This document shows, one piece after another, positions 33,228 through 43,602 of a stretch of 64,000 nucleotides of DNA. The notes under the pieces are model-generated. The model saw only the letters and a program-made list of their open reading frames with translations. It did no database searches and was not told where the DNA came from. The stretch is from Prorocentrum cordatum (lineage: Eukaryota > Sar > Dinophyceae > Prorocentrales > Prorocentraceae), in the NCBI GenBank assembly GCA_963575745.1, contig CAUYUJ010016292.1, positions 147,051 through 211,050 on the forward strand, given 5' to 3'. Numbering within the stretch: the first letter of the stretch is position 1; each line of letters starts with the position of its first letter. Position numbers and translations under genes: made by a program.

Positions 33228-33685
33228 GGTGTGGGGGGAGTCAAGCTGGCCAGCTCGAGCGAGTCAGCGGGGCCTTTCCACTCCTGCGAGGGCGAGGCAG
33301 GCGACGGCACCGGCCTGTGATCGGAGCTCTGGTGCAGGAGCCCTCCAGACTCCCCCGCTCCTGCCCCCCCGGCTCCAGCTCCTGCCCCTCCCAGCCAGCT
33401 CGAGCGAGCCAGCGGGGCATTCCCACTCCCGCGGCGCAGCTGAAGGTTGAGCCTGGCGCGGGCTCCCCCCTGACAGGCGGAGGGCCCAGCGGACCTGCTT
33501 CCGACTACTCGGCGGAACAAAATATATCAAAAACGCCACGCCCAAGCGGGAACGCACATCCTTTTCTCCCTGCTCCTCCTGCTCCTCCTCCTCCTCCTCC
33601 TCCTCCTCCTCGTCCTTTGCTCGTCCTTGTCGTTCTCCTCCTTGTCCTCCTCCTTCTGCTGCTGCTGCTGCTCCTCCTTCCTTGA
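33228..33685 (+). repeat. Dispersed ~340-bp repeat ending in TCC, plus-strand copy
   Basis: Homologous to the reverse complement of 50950-51230. Shared words in order: ACCGGCCTGTGATCGGAGCT, CTGGTGCAGGAGCCCTCCAG, CAGCTGAAGGTTGAGCCTGG, CCTGCTTCCGAC and CGCCCAAGCGGGAACGCAC, then a TCC tract. An internal CCAGCTCGAGCGAG..CAGCGGGGC word occurs twice about 155 bp apart. Confidence 0.85.
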
Positions 33686-33689
33686 AAGA

Positions 33690-34560
33690 GAATCTGAGAA
33701 GAGGGTAACGTTCCGATCGCTGGCTCGCGGCCAAGACCCCAGTAGGAGTGACTGGCGGTCTGGGAACATGCACCGCGCCCAAGCAGGAATCCGCCATTCC
33801 CATTTGTTTACCTTAACTCTGTGCGAAGACCTGCTGTCCAGCACTCTCTTTTCGAGGCCATTCGCGTTTATATGCAGCGACGCGGTTGGCGAATAACCTG
33901 TCGTGCATCTGCAGTAAGCCCACCTTTCAAGAAAAAACCTGCGTGGCGCATCGGCGAGAGCGACCTTATGCTCTCCCGCGCGCGGTCCCGATTCCCCGAC
34001 GACTTGGCAAGCGGAAAGCGTTCGTGGCGTCCGAGCGGGAGCGCACATTTCATAAAAAGATGGACTCGGTCGGCGTTGTAGCGAGTGCGAGATGTCGCCC
34101 TCTCGCGCGAGATGTGAGCCACGTCCCACCCTTGCCGCAAAGTTTGCAACATCGACGATTGAACATCTTTGCTGAGAGAAATCCGTTGCTTCTCTATTGA
34201 TTCTGGGCGGGTAGGATAGAACCACCCGGCCGGCTATGATCCCTATCGGCTGGCCAGGTTGGAAAACTGGAGATGGAGGGCGAGCAAGGTCAGCGGTTCA
34301 AAGATGAGCCCCTGAGGGATGGGGCTTCAAGGATAGGAGGCGCCATATTGGGTTTACGCTGCTTGAGGCCCATCGTCCCTGGGACCCCCTCCCACGGGCC
34401 CCCATCTTTGAGTCGCCGACGGCCGACGAGGGGGAAAATGCAGGCTGGAGTCCGGGACGATGCGGTGGACGTCGAAGTCATCGACCAGCACCATCTGCGC
34501 CCCCGGGGGTGTACGGGCCTTCGGGGTCTCCGCCTCGGCGGATCGCTTTCATTATCAGGG
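33690..34560. other. Unique DNA, no gene recognised
   Basis: A 232-codon minus-strand frame (33527-34225) begins plausibly (SYPPRINREATDFSQQ) but ends in the TCC tract as a poly-Gln/Arg run and has no known motif. It is left uncalled. Confidence 0.4.
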
Positions 34561-34572
34561 AGGGAGGGAGAA

Positions 34573-34790
34573 TTGATGCTGATGCTGATGGTGATGGTGA
34601 TGAGCATGGTAATGGCAATGGTGATGGTGATGACGATGACGATGACGACGATGATAGAGATGATGATGATGATGCTGATGATGACCATGATGATGATGCT
34701 GGTGGATGATGATGATGGTGATGCTGACGATACTGCTAATTATGATGATGACGATGATGATGTTGCGGCTGCTGGTGATGATGAGACGCC
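34573..34790. repeat. GATGGT/GATGAT repeat
   Basis: Degenerate GATGCTGATGGTGATGATGAC triplets run for about 215 bp on the plus strand. Poly-Asp and poly-Met/Ile frames follow from the repeat. From 34790 to 35300 nothing further is recognised. Confidence 0.9.
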
Positions 34791-35310
34791 CATGGAGGCG
34801 ATGCTCTCCAACTTACCCCGAGACTGAACACTCAACACCAACTGACACCAAAGAGCCTTCCGTGACAAATATTGCCTGTGGTAGGACAAGGACGAGGAGA
34901 GGAGACGGAGACGATGAAGCTTGCCGTGTTGTATCTGCCTGGCTACGACTCATAGGATCCAACGCCAGATTGAGCGATTCCAGCTGCGACCAGCCCCCCT
35001 AGGACGACGCGGCGCCACATTCCCTGCTCGAGCAACGATGTTCAGGGCCGCGCTTGAAATCATGCGCCACGGTCACACCGCATACCAGGTGCGGTGCTTC
35101 TAGATGGGGCGGCCGCGTGGGCTGCTGGTCCTCAGAGCTCTGCTCCGAGGACCCCCCAATCACACCCGCCAGTCCGGTCGTCACCCCTCCTGCTGCACCG
35201 CGTCCTTCTGGACCCCCGACGGCGCGATCTTGTCAGAGCGTGGCCCCCGCGAGGCCTGGACCCCTCTCCAGACCCCCGACGTCACGATTTGTTTTTTACG
35301 TCGACCCACA

Positions 35311-35435
35311 GAAGTCTCGACCCATTCCCCGGGGACCGTTCCTTCATCCCGAATCGTTTTCTGACGGTCCCGAGGCCCGGCAAGGGCCCCAGGAGGCCGA
35401 GAACGGACAACAATCTCCCCCCGTGATCTTTGCCT
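35311..35435 (+). repeat. Dispersed repeat family, copy 4
   Basis: Contains GAAGTCTCGACCCATTCCCC, TTCATCCCGAATCGTTTTC, TGACGGTCCCGAGGC, GGCAAGGGCCCCAGGAGGCC and CCGTGATC, in family order. Confidence 0.85.
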
Positions 35436-35469
35436 CGACGCGACGAGGCCTTGGGTCCACCGCCTCCTC

Positions 35470-35590
35470 CTCCACCCCGCGTGTCTCGCCGTCGTCCTCC
35501 TCCTCCTCCTCCGCCCCCTCCTCCTTCCCCCTCCTCCTGCCCCTCCTCCCCCTCCTCCTTCTCCTCCTCATCCTCTGTCTGGGCCAGGTC
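35470..35590. repeat. TCC tract
   Basis: CCTCCTCC repeats with CCCC and GTC interruptions. Confidence 0.85.
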
Positions 35591-35611
35591 AAGGACAAGT
35601 AGGCACCCTCC

Positions 35612-36240
35612 TCATCCTCGGCCTCCTCTTCGCTTCTCCCGCGGCTTCTCCTTTATCTTCGTGCTGCGCAAGAGTGATTTGTCGTTGGCGACTGGCTCGT
35701 CCGGATAGGCGTCCGCTGGGGCCCTGGGGCTCGAGTCACCGACAGACCAGCCCGCAGCGACAGGCGGAGGGGGGAGGATCAGACTGCTGGTTGCGACGGG
35801 GGTCTCTGTTGGAGGCCTGGGAATGGGCACCAACACCAACACAGGGGGTTGCCTCCACAGGGGGAAGATGATCCTAGATTTCGGTGTTGGCGGTGATATT
35901 TCGGCCACCCTGGAAGCCAGAATATGACCACCATCACCGAGATCGGGATCTTCTTCCCTCGGTGGAGGCGCACCGCTGATACTGGTGTTGGCGTCAACCT
36001 CTAAGCCTGCGACTCTTGTGCCCAGAGCAAGCTCTGCAAATTGACCGCATGCCAACTGACTCAATACAGCCTCAGCGCCTGCTGCGCACACTCCCACCGC
36101 GAGTCCGGCAACGGGAACCACCGAGTGTCGTCTGCACGATGCCACCGAACAAAATCGTGCGGCCACTCGGAGGGACTTACCCCGCGCATCACCCAACTTC
36201 TGCGGGGTGCGCTCCAAAATGGGACTCACAGCCTGGCGCA
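35612..36240 (-). CDS. Weak candidate exon, unknown
   Basis: A minus-strand frame with reasonably ordinary composition (GLAVGVCAAGAEAVLSQLAC, QFAELALGTRVAGLEVDANT) is open here. It continues upstream only by crossing a TA/GA microsatellite and a CCTCCGT minisatellite, so the full 437-codon frame is not credible. No motif is recognised and a chance frame in GC-rich DNA is quite possible. Confidence 0.2.
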
Positions 36241-36249
36241 GGGAGGCGA

Positions 36250-36292
36250 TATATATATATAGAGAGAGAGAGGTATAGAGAGAGACCCGCTG
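36250..36292. repeat. (TA)n(GA)n microsatellite
   Basis: GATATATATATATAGAGAGA followed by a second short GA run. Confidence 0.9.
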
Positions 36293-36539
36293 CTGAACGA
36301 ATCCAATCAAATACAGTGCAGCACAGCCGTCCGGGACGGCCGGCATGTCCCACCTCTTGCTCACAGTGCCTCGTTCTGCTGACGCGTCGCGAGAAGTCTC
36401 AGACGTCAACTCAACAGAGGGACTCATTCGGGATCCCCAACCCCCCCACAAAGCCCTCCAGAACCCATGGGCCCCCTCTGACCTGGCAAATCCGAGGCTG
36501 TTTCTCCTTCCTCTCGTTGTCTGTTCTTCCACCTGATCC

Positions 36540-36712
36540 TCAGTCCTCCTCCTCTTCCTCCTCTTCCTTCCTCCGTCCTCCGTCCTCCGTCCTCCGTGCT
36601 CCGTCCTCCGTCCTCCGTCCTCCGTCCTTCTCCTCCTCCTCTTCCTGCTCCTCCTCCTCCTCCTCCTCCTCCTCCTCCTCTTCCTCCTCCTCCTCCCTCC
36701 TCCTGCCTCTAT
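36540..36712. repeat. CCTCCGT minisatellite and TCC tract
   Basis: TCCTCCGTCCTCCGT heptamers (about 36572-36635) continue into TCC triplets. Confidence 0.9.
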
Positions 36713-37189
36713 AAAAAACTTGGTTTTAGTTGGGCTGATGGGGAGAATACGCGAAGAGTCAAGAATTGCCAGATCTTCTTGGCGGGGTTCGGCGGTCCCC
36801 TGGAAGTCTTCAGGAGGAGGAGGAGGAGCAGAAAGAATATGTTGTTGGGATGCTCTCGGCGTGCCACAAATATTACCACAGTCATGTACTACCAAGGGTA
36901 CTACTCTGTCATTTTCGTTCCTCATCTCCCCATTCGGTATGTCTTCCTCCCCAACGCCCTCACCATGGAACTCTCCACAACGATAGCAATAACGAATGGC
37001 AAACTTACCAGTCTGCCGTGTAGTAGTGCGCTGCAGGAGCCCCCAAAACGCTATATCATTGGTTCAGCGGGCGTGGGCAAAGATGCCAACCTGTTGTACC
37101 CACCTCCTACTTGTCAAGACCTAGGTGCCAAAGATGGCCAACCTTCGCAATACATGGAAACTGTTCGGGGCAAACCTTGCAAATCGTGC

Positions 37190-39530
37190 CGCCTATTGCA
37201 GATGCAAGCTGCTGCTACGTGGAACGTGGAAGGCCTCAGGGGTGATTCGAGTATCAAGATTGTCGAGCTGACGGAGATGCTGAAATGACGAGGTGTAACT
37301 GCATTGTGCACTCAAGAGACTCATCTCCATGGCGCGGAGTATTATCAAGATGGCAACGGCTTCTTGGTTTGCATATCTGGAGAGCTCGACGACAATACTC
37401 GAACCGACACAGGCGTTGGCTTCATAGTGTCTCCGTGGGCCTCCTCTGTCATAGTGGGTTTTCGGGCGTACTCACCGAGATCTGCATCGTTGCGAATTGA
37501 AGTAGTGGGAAGTGCGATCACATTACTATATGTGTACGCCCCGCATGGTGGACATGACGTAGAAGATCGGCAGAATTTCGATTTCAAACTTCAGGGGTTA
37601 ATTTGACCTACAACTCAGCATAGTACCACACTGGCACTGGGGGGATTTCAATGCCAGGTTAATGAAACGAAGGGCTGGGGAGCACAACATACTTGGAGAA
37701 TATGCTCTTGTCTCGAATCCTCCCAAGAAGACTCCTACTGTTGTCACCAACCGCCAACTGTTAGTAGAATACTGTGTCAGTGCCGGCATGGCCATTGCAA
37801 ACACACGTGTCGATCTATCTGCTAATGAATTGGCAACGTACCGAGATCTTATTGGGGCATCTCCAACACAAGCTGCTACACCAGATGGTTTTGCTCAATT
37901 GGACTATGTGATGTGCCATCAATATATACTCCCATTGGTCGGGAGAAAGTCCAGTGACCCGGGAACAAGCTCTAAACACTCACCACGACTTGCCGGAAGC
38001 AGACATCTCCTTCCAATTCCCAACCAAACGCAAACGTCATGCTACACGACGCGACGTTTCTTCTCTGGTGGACCCAGAAGTGGAAGCAACTGTTACTTTC
38101 AACTTTTCCGAACACTGGGAAACGGCAGGGGGAATACTTTGGACTCCATGGAAGCTAACATGGCATCTGCAGTCACGACGGCGTCAACAGTGCTCCGAAC
38201 ACGAGCCGTCGCAGCCTGGCGCCCACGGATATCTCAATCTACGTTGGATCTACTTGAAAAACAACACCTGCAGACATGCCCAGGACTACGACAACGAAAA
38301 GGCGATGAACAAAGCAATCAGGAAGGCAGGACAGAAAGACAAAGGAGTACGGATGGGAAAGACACTGGTGGGAGGAAACTGGGAAGCAATACGAAACCTA
38401 CGCAAACCCGCTGCGACGAAGCACGCTGGCGTGCGAGATCTGGACGGGCACATGACAGACACTGCTGCACGACCAGATGCTCTCGCAGACTATTTCGAGA
38501 AAGTGCACTGGCAAGTATGTACGTTTTGCGGAGTTGACGCCTACGTCGCAGGAAGCCATGAATGAGCCCGACTCTGAACGTAAACACTTCTACCTTTACG
38601 ATCGGCAAGCTTCGGCGTCCCCTCCACAGGATGGAAAAAAATACAGGGAAGCAGCAGGCCCCGACGATATACCCCCAGAGTTCTGGAAAATCAATCGGTA
38701 AACATGATGACGCCTGCAATTCGCTATCACAGACCTGCCAACAATGTCGGATTCAAAAAGACTTGCCTACAATTTGGAAGAAGGCTGACCTAACCCGACT
38801 GCTCAAGAAGGGGGACGCGACGCGACCCAGCAATTACCGCTCTATTTCATTGCTTGCTGTCGGATACAAAACACTCGCTGCGATGCTGCATGGGAGGCTA
38901 ATGGAAGGAAGGTCTGAAGACCGGATACGACAGTCTCAAGTCGGCTTCCGGCCAAAATGCGGCACGGCAACAGCACTATCGCTGATCCGCAGAATTTCAG
39001 ACGCAGCTCATCAAAACAAAAACGATGGATTGATACTGCTATGGACTGGGCAAAAGCATTCGACAGCATCAAACTAGATTGTCTGTGTAAGGCATTGGGA
39101 CGTTTTGGTCTTCCGCCTCCTATGGTCGAACTGATCCAGGGAATCTGCGCACATAGATCTTTTACCATTGTTGATCATTGTGGCCGCTCAACAGAAAGGC
39201 AACACATGGATAGCATGGCCCAAGGCTGACCTGTGTCCCTATATTTTCTGTTTTTTGTTGTACAGACCGTTCTTCTTCACGGCGCGCTGTCTGACCTTGC
39301 ACGGGTGGAGGAGCCGGAGTACGTCGTCACCAGGGACATCCTCTACGCGGACGACACTCTGCTCGTGTCGACCGTCACCGAGAACCTACACTAAATGTTG
39401 GATAATGTTGTATCAGAGGGACAAAAGTATGGCATGGGACAAAACTGGGATACAATAATACAAATACAAAGTGGTTGCCAGAGCGAACTAAAGCAACATA
39501 GTGGGGACTCCATGAAGAGCGCTGGAGAAG
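37190..39530 (+). pseudogene. LINE ORF2 (EEP endonuclease plus RT), decayed
   Basis: Plus-strand non-LTR retrotransposon coding spread over several frames. In order: EEP start ATWNVEGLRG; CTQETHLHG with the catalytic Glu; LLYVYAPHGG; GDFNAR near 37650; QLDYVMCHQYI; and THHDLPE. The RT follows with LLKKGDATRPSNYRSISLL, RQSQVGFRPKCGTATALSL, motif A DWAKAFDSI and motif C ILYADDTLLVS at about 39338-39370. Several frameshifts and in-frame stops (for example after GLI at 37606 and around MAQG at 39229) show it is dead. The reading ends near 39530 at an AT-rich microsatellite, and the 3' part reappears at 42645. Its YADD motif and EEP sequence differ from the intact minus-strand LINE, so it is a different lineage. 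Confidence 0.9.
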
Positions 39531-39551
39531 CTATATATGTACATATATATA

Positions 39552-39591
39552 CTAGAACCACGCGCGCGCTTCGCGCGCGCTTAGGTTCTAG
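39552..39591. repeat. 40-bp hairpin
   Basis: CTAGAACC and GGTTCTAG close a stem whose inner part is CGCGCGCG/CGCGCGC around a CTTC loop. It sits at the left border of the block that interrupts the LINE pseudogene. Confidence 0.7.
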
Positions 39592-39848
39592 CTAGGATCG
39601 TCACCGTCGTCATCATGAACATCACCATCGCCATCATTCCCCCCGCCAGGGCTAATGTACATCGTTTCTGGATGCTTCTGGCCAGAATACGAAAGGAGTT
39701 TCTGTAGTTAGTCTCTGGGGGAAGTCGCGGGGAAGCTTTTGTTGTATTTGGTGTTGCGTCGCCAAGAGGTATGGGCTACCTCCTCCTCGTGTTCCTACCT
39801 CCTCTCTGGACGTCCGATGTCGTGATGCTTTCTGTGCGCGGCCCCTGG

Positions 39849-39970
39849 ACCTCTCGACGACTTCCTGGGGATGTGTGTTTTTTTCATCCTGAGTCGTTTT
39901 CTGACGGTCCCGGGACCCTGCGAGGGGCCCCGGAGGCCGAAAATTGACCGAAACCGCCGTCGTGATTCTT
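39849..39970 (+). repeat. Dispersed repeat family, copy 5
   Basis: Contains TTTTTTCATCCTGAGTCG, TTTTCTGACGGTCCCGGGAC, AGGGGCCCCGGAGGCCGAAA and CGCCGTCGTGATTCTT. Related ACGTCGTGAT/ACGTCGTAAT modules flank it at 39810 and 40019. Confidence 0.85.
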
Positions 39971-40229
39971 CCAAGACGTCGGAGGTCCAGGTCGTGCTTC
40001 CCGCCTCCCCAGACCTCCGACGTCGTAATTTTTGCGACCTCGGGCCCAGGAATCGATTGGGAAAACGCACATGGGAAGGCAAGAAATGATGGACCCATCA
40101 TTTCGTACCTGTGCCTTGATCAGTGGGACGGGCTTCGCACCGCCGCACATCACAAGACACGCTCGAGCGGATCCAGCCGTGGCGACGTCGGGGACTGCAG
40201 AAGGTCGCAAGGACACGAATCTGAAAGGA

Positions 40230-40283
40230 AGAGAGAGAAAGAGAGAGAAGAGAGGGAGAGAGAGACAGACAGACAGAGAGCGA

Positions 40284-40336
<53 letters not shown>

Positions 40337-40375
40337 CAGAGAGAGAGAGAGAGGCAGAGAGAGGAAATGGAGAGG
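40230..40375. repeat. (GA)n microsatellite
   Basis: GAGAGAGA with ACAGACAG and GCGAAGG interruptions over about 145 bp. Confidence 0.95.
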
Positions 40376-40449
40376 AGGCGAGCTTGAGTCAACGAAAGTC
40401 GCAGGGAAGGGGGCAGGGGGAAGAAGGCCAGAGAGCGCTGAAGGATACA

Positions 40450-41195
40450 AATACTGGAACCCTCTTGGGATTTTTTGGGGGGCCTCGTCCGGCCGCTCGC
40501 TGGGAGTTTGACGTAGCTTCTCGGGAGCCTCTGAACCTGTCGGGGGCCTCCTGGAAGCAGGTTCGAAGCATTTTGGGGGCCGATTTGGGGCCTCCTTTGG
40601 GCCTCTTGGGGGTCTCCTGGGGCCTCTTGAGGGGCCTCCTGGGGGCCTCCTGGCGGCCTCTTGGGGCGGAAGGCTCGAGCTTGCGGTTCGTGGTCCCCCT
40701 CTGGGCCCCCTCTTGGGCCCGTCTTGGGGCCCTCTTGGGCCATCTTGGGCGCCTCTTGGGCCGTCTTGGGGCCCTCTTGGGCTGTCCTGGGGCCCTCTTG
40801 GAAGCTTCTTGGGCCGTCTTGGGGCGGTCTTGGGCGCCTCTTGGGCCGTCCTGTAACGTCGGAAAGCCCAAAAGGCAACTTTGTTGAAAATGTACGTTTT
40901 ACGATGGGAATGGGCAAATTTTGCGTCTAGGGGCCCTCTTGGGACGCATGTTGGAGGCTTCTTGGGGCCTCTTGGGGGCGTCCTTGGACGTCTGGAGGCC
41001 ATCTTCAGCATCTCGGAGCTCTCTTGGAGGCCTCTTGGAAGTTTCTTGGGCCGTCTTGGGCGCTTCTGGGGACGTCTTGTCTGACCGGGGAGGCCTCCGG
41101 CAAGCCCCGACGAGCCTCCGGGCCCCCCGGAGCCCACATTTGTGGTCGGGGTCCCGGCCCCAGGCCCCCGGACCCGGTGCGCCGTTATATGTATA
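40450..41195. repeat. GGGGCCTCTTGG array, copy 1
   Basis: GGGGCCCTCTTGGGCCGTCTT-type words repeat for about 650 bp, interrupted near 40865 by an AAAAGGCAACTTTG segment, and end in a GGGGTCCCGGCCC..TATATGTATATAC tail. Frames on both strands give Leu/Gly/Ala/Ser/Trp-rich or Pro/Lys/Arg-rich repeat proteins. I do not call these genes. Confidence 0.85.
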
Positions 41196-41239
41196 TACTA
41201 GACTGCACTGGCGCTGCGCGCAATGCACCTTGGTCCTTG

Positions 41240-41400
41240 AGTTTCGCAAGCTAGCGGAGTGCGTGCGTGCGTACGTACGCGCGCATCTGCGCCCATACGT
41301 ACACGTTGCATTTGTGAATATGAATGTACGCGTGCAAGGGTATGTGCACGTATACGCAAATCGTTTGCGCAGCCCTGGGCGCGCATGCACATGCGCATCT
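41240..41400. repeat. Alternating purine-pyrimidine DNA
   Basis: GTGCGTGCGTGCGTACGTAC, GCGCGCATCTGCGC and CGCGCATGCACATGCGCATC occur close together. Such alternation favours Z-DNA, which is inference. Confidence 0.6.
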
Positions 41401-41639
41401 CGGAAGGTCTGCAAGAATGTCTCAGGCGAAGAAAGCGGGAACACTATGGAGCAATGCACTTCCGCAGTCGGAGTTGCGAGGAAATCCAAAGCGAAGCGGG
41501 TTCGACTACTGCTTCTTCCTCATCCTTTTCCCCTTGCTTCGTTTGCTAGCTGGGTGGTAATCGTTACTTTTCCTCCGCGCTCCTTTATCTGCTCCTCGTT
41601 CTATTTGTCCTCGTATTCTTCTGTGCCCGTTTCTTTTCC

Positions 41640-41790
41640 CCCCCTCCTCCTGCTTCTCCTCCTGTTTCTCCTCCTCAGTCCTGTGCCGATTGAGCTGAAC
41701 CGGAAGAGCTGAAGAGGATGAGGAGAAGGAGAAGGAGGAGGAGGAGGAGGAGGAGGAGGAGGATGAAGACGAGGAAGAGGATGGGGACGA
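41640..41790. repeat. TCC then GGA short tracts
   Basis: CTCCTCCTG words at 41640-41680 are followed by a GGAGGA tract at 41720-41770 and GACGACGACG. Confidence 0.8.
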
Positions 41791-41849
41791 CGACAACGAC
41801 GACGACGAAAAAGGCGACGACAAAGAGAAGGGATAATGAGAGGGGGAGA

Positions 41850-42630
41850 CCGCTGTGTTGGGATCTCGTGGTACGCCTCTCGGGGGCCTCTGGGAGGCAT
41901 TTTTGAAGCCTCTTGGGGGCTGTTTGTGGGCCTCTTGGGATCTTTTTGGGGCCTCTTGGGGGCCTCTTGGAGGCTCCTTGGTGCCTCTGGGGAGCCTCTT
42001 GGGGCCTCATGGGGCCCTCTTGGGGCCTCTCGGGGCCCGCTCGCGGCGGAAAACTTAAGTTTTGAATTTTTGGGCGCCCTCTTGGGCCTCTCTTGGGGCC
42101 GTCTTGGTGCTCTCTTGGGCCGCCTTGGGCGCCTCTTGGGCGGTCTTGGAGCCCTCCTGGACCGTGTTGGGGCCTTCTTGGGGGCCTCTTGGGCAGTACT
42201 GGGGCGATCTAGGGAGCCTCTTGGGCCGTGTTGGAGCGTGGGGAAGCGGAAAAAGCGACAAGGCCAAAAACATCGAAAACACACAGGAAAATCAACCATT
42301 TTAGCCTCTCGGGGCTCTCTTGGGAGGCCTCTTGGGGGTCTCTTGGGACGTCTTGGAGGCCTCTTGGGCAGTCTTGGGCCCATATTGGGCGTCTTGGGCC
42401 GATCTTTAGGTGTCTCGGGGCCCTCTTTGGCCGTCGTGGGGGCTTCTTTTTTCGCGTCGGACTCGCAGGACAGACCTGCCTGGGGGGTCCAGGAGGACCG
42501 GAGATCCACGGAAGCACTCTGCAGGAGCGCCCCAGAGGCTCGGGGAGGCCGAAATTCGTTTGGGGGGGGGGGGCGGGGGCACCGTGTGCCGCTTTTCCAG
42601 GGTCCCCGGCCCTGTAAAAATATATAAATA
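41850..42630. repeat. GGGGCCTCTTGG array, copy 2
   Basis: Paralogous to 40450-41195. It has the same CTCTTGGG words, an A-rich interruption at the equivalent place (AAAAACATCGAAAACACAC at about 42267) and a similar GGTCCCCGGCCC..AAATATATA tail. Confidence 0.85.
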
Positions 42631-42644
42631 GGAATACTTGGGCG

Positions 42645-43157
42645 GGCTCTTGTCTTGCGACGGTCGGGAAAACCACGAACTTTCTCGATTGATAGGTGAA
42701 GGCACGAATCTTTTCAAGCAGCTTCAAGAACTATGGTCTCACTCGTCGGTTGGGAAGCACCGAAAATTAGACATACATATACTGGAGATGCGTGATAAGC
42801 AATATTTTGTATTACCTTGACTCCTCATGGCTGTTGAATGCCGAAAGGGATAGGCTAGATGCGTGTCATTGCAAATGTTTGCGTAAAATCCTGGGTATTC
42901 AGCCTTGATCTGCATCGAAAGTCTCTAATTCGGATGTCTTGGCAAGGGCAGAGTCCGTGCCTCTGTCACAAGTTTTGTACCAGAACCAGATCACTCTGTA
43001 TAGGAGCATTGCGAATCAGCCAGCCGACTCTTTGATAAGGCGTCTCGTGTGCAACCCGGATGGCACCCCAAAAACTTGGGCACGCCACCGTGGCAGAGGG
43101 CGCCAGCGACAACAGTGGGCGAAATTAGTGCTGGCAACGGAATATGTGAATGTATGA
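42645..43157 (+). pseudogene. 3' part of the split LINE ORF2
   Basis: The region after the RT fingers/palm of a non-LTR polyprotein, with frame changes and a stop near 42818. Motifs: ELSRLIGEGTNLFKQLQELW, KHRKLDI, ERDRLDACHCKCLRKILGIQ, SQVLYQNQITLYRSIANQP and HRGRGRQRQQWAKLVLA. It is the expected continuation of the RT fragment that ends near 39530. About 3.1 kb of satellite separates the two halves. The 16-bp target site of the younger LINE begins 310 bp downstream. Confidence 0.85.
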
Positions 43158-43466
43158 CTTCTTTTGTCCTCTGCCTTCCCTCCCTCTCTTCCTTCTGTGC
43201 TGAGTTGTTCTGCTTCACAGTCGTGGGGCGCTCTGTTTTCTGCTGTAGGCATTCCGTTAAGCATGGGTCCAATAGTGACCGCTGCTGCCAACGCGTCTTA
43301 CAGATGCACGGCTTCTGACCTGACCTGACCTCGGCGGTCTCCAGTGGTCTCTGGCGATCTCTGGTGGGCGGCGGAGGAAGGGGAGGAGTAAGCAGGCGCC
43401 GGCAGCAGCCACAGCGTCGCCAGCACGGAACTCACGGCCGCAGCGTTTGCTCCCATGCGGGCCGCG

Positions 43467-43482
43467 AAAAATCATGAAGGCC
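43467..43482. repeat. Target-site duplication, left copy
   Basis: AAAAATCATGAAGGCC is identical to 50460-50475. It flanks the minus-strand LINE at its 3' end. Confidence 0.92.
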
Positions 43483-43602
43483 TTTTCAACATCAACCGCG
43501 GAGGGAGGCCGACAGGTTGAAACAGCCTGGGCTGAAACAGAGCTGGCGGAAGCGGACCGAGGCGGTGGCCGACGCAAGCGGCGGGCACCCCAGGGACCGA
43601 AG

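Noticed and set aside
34273-34440. GGTTCAAAGATGAGCCCC region as a tRNA-like gene
   Set aside because: No cloverleaf with an acceptor stem and anticodon arm could be drawn from it.
35612-36925. 437-codon minus-strand ORF as one protein
   Set aside because: It crosses a CCTCCGT minisatellite, a TCC tract and a TA/GA microsatellite. At most the downstream 200 codons could be an exon.
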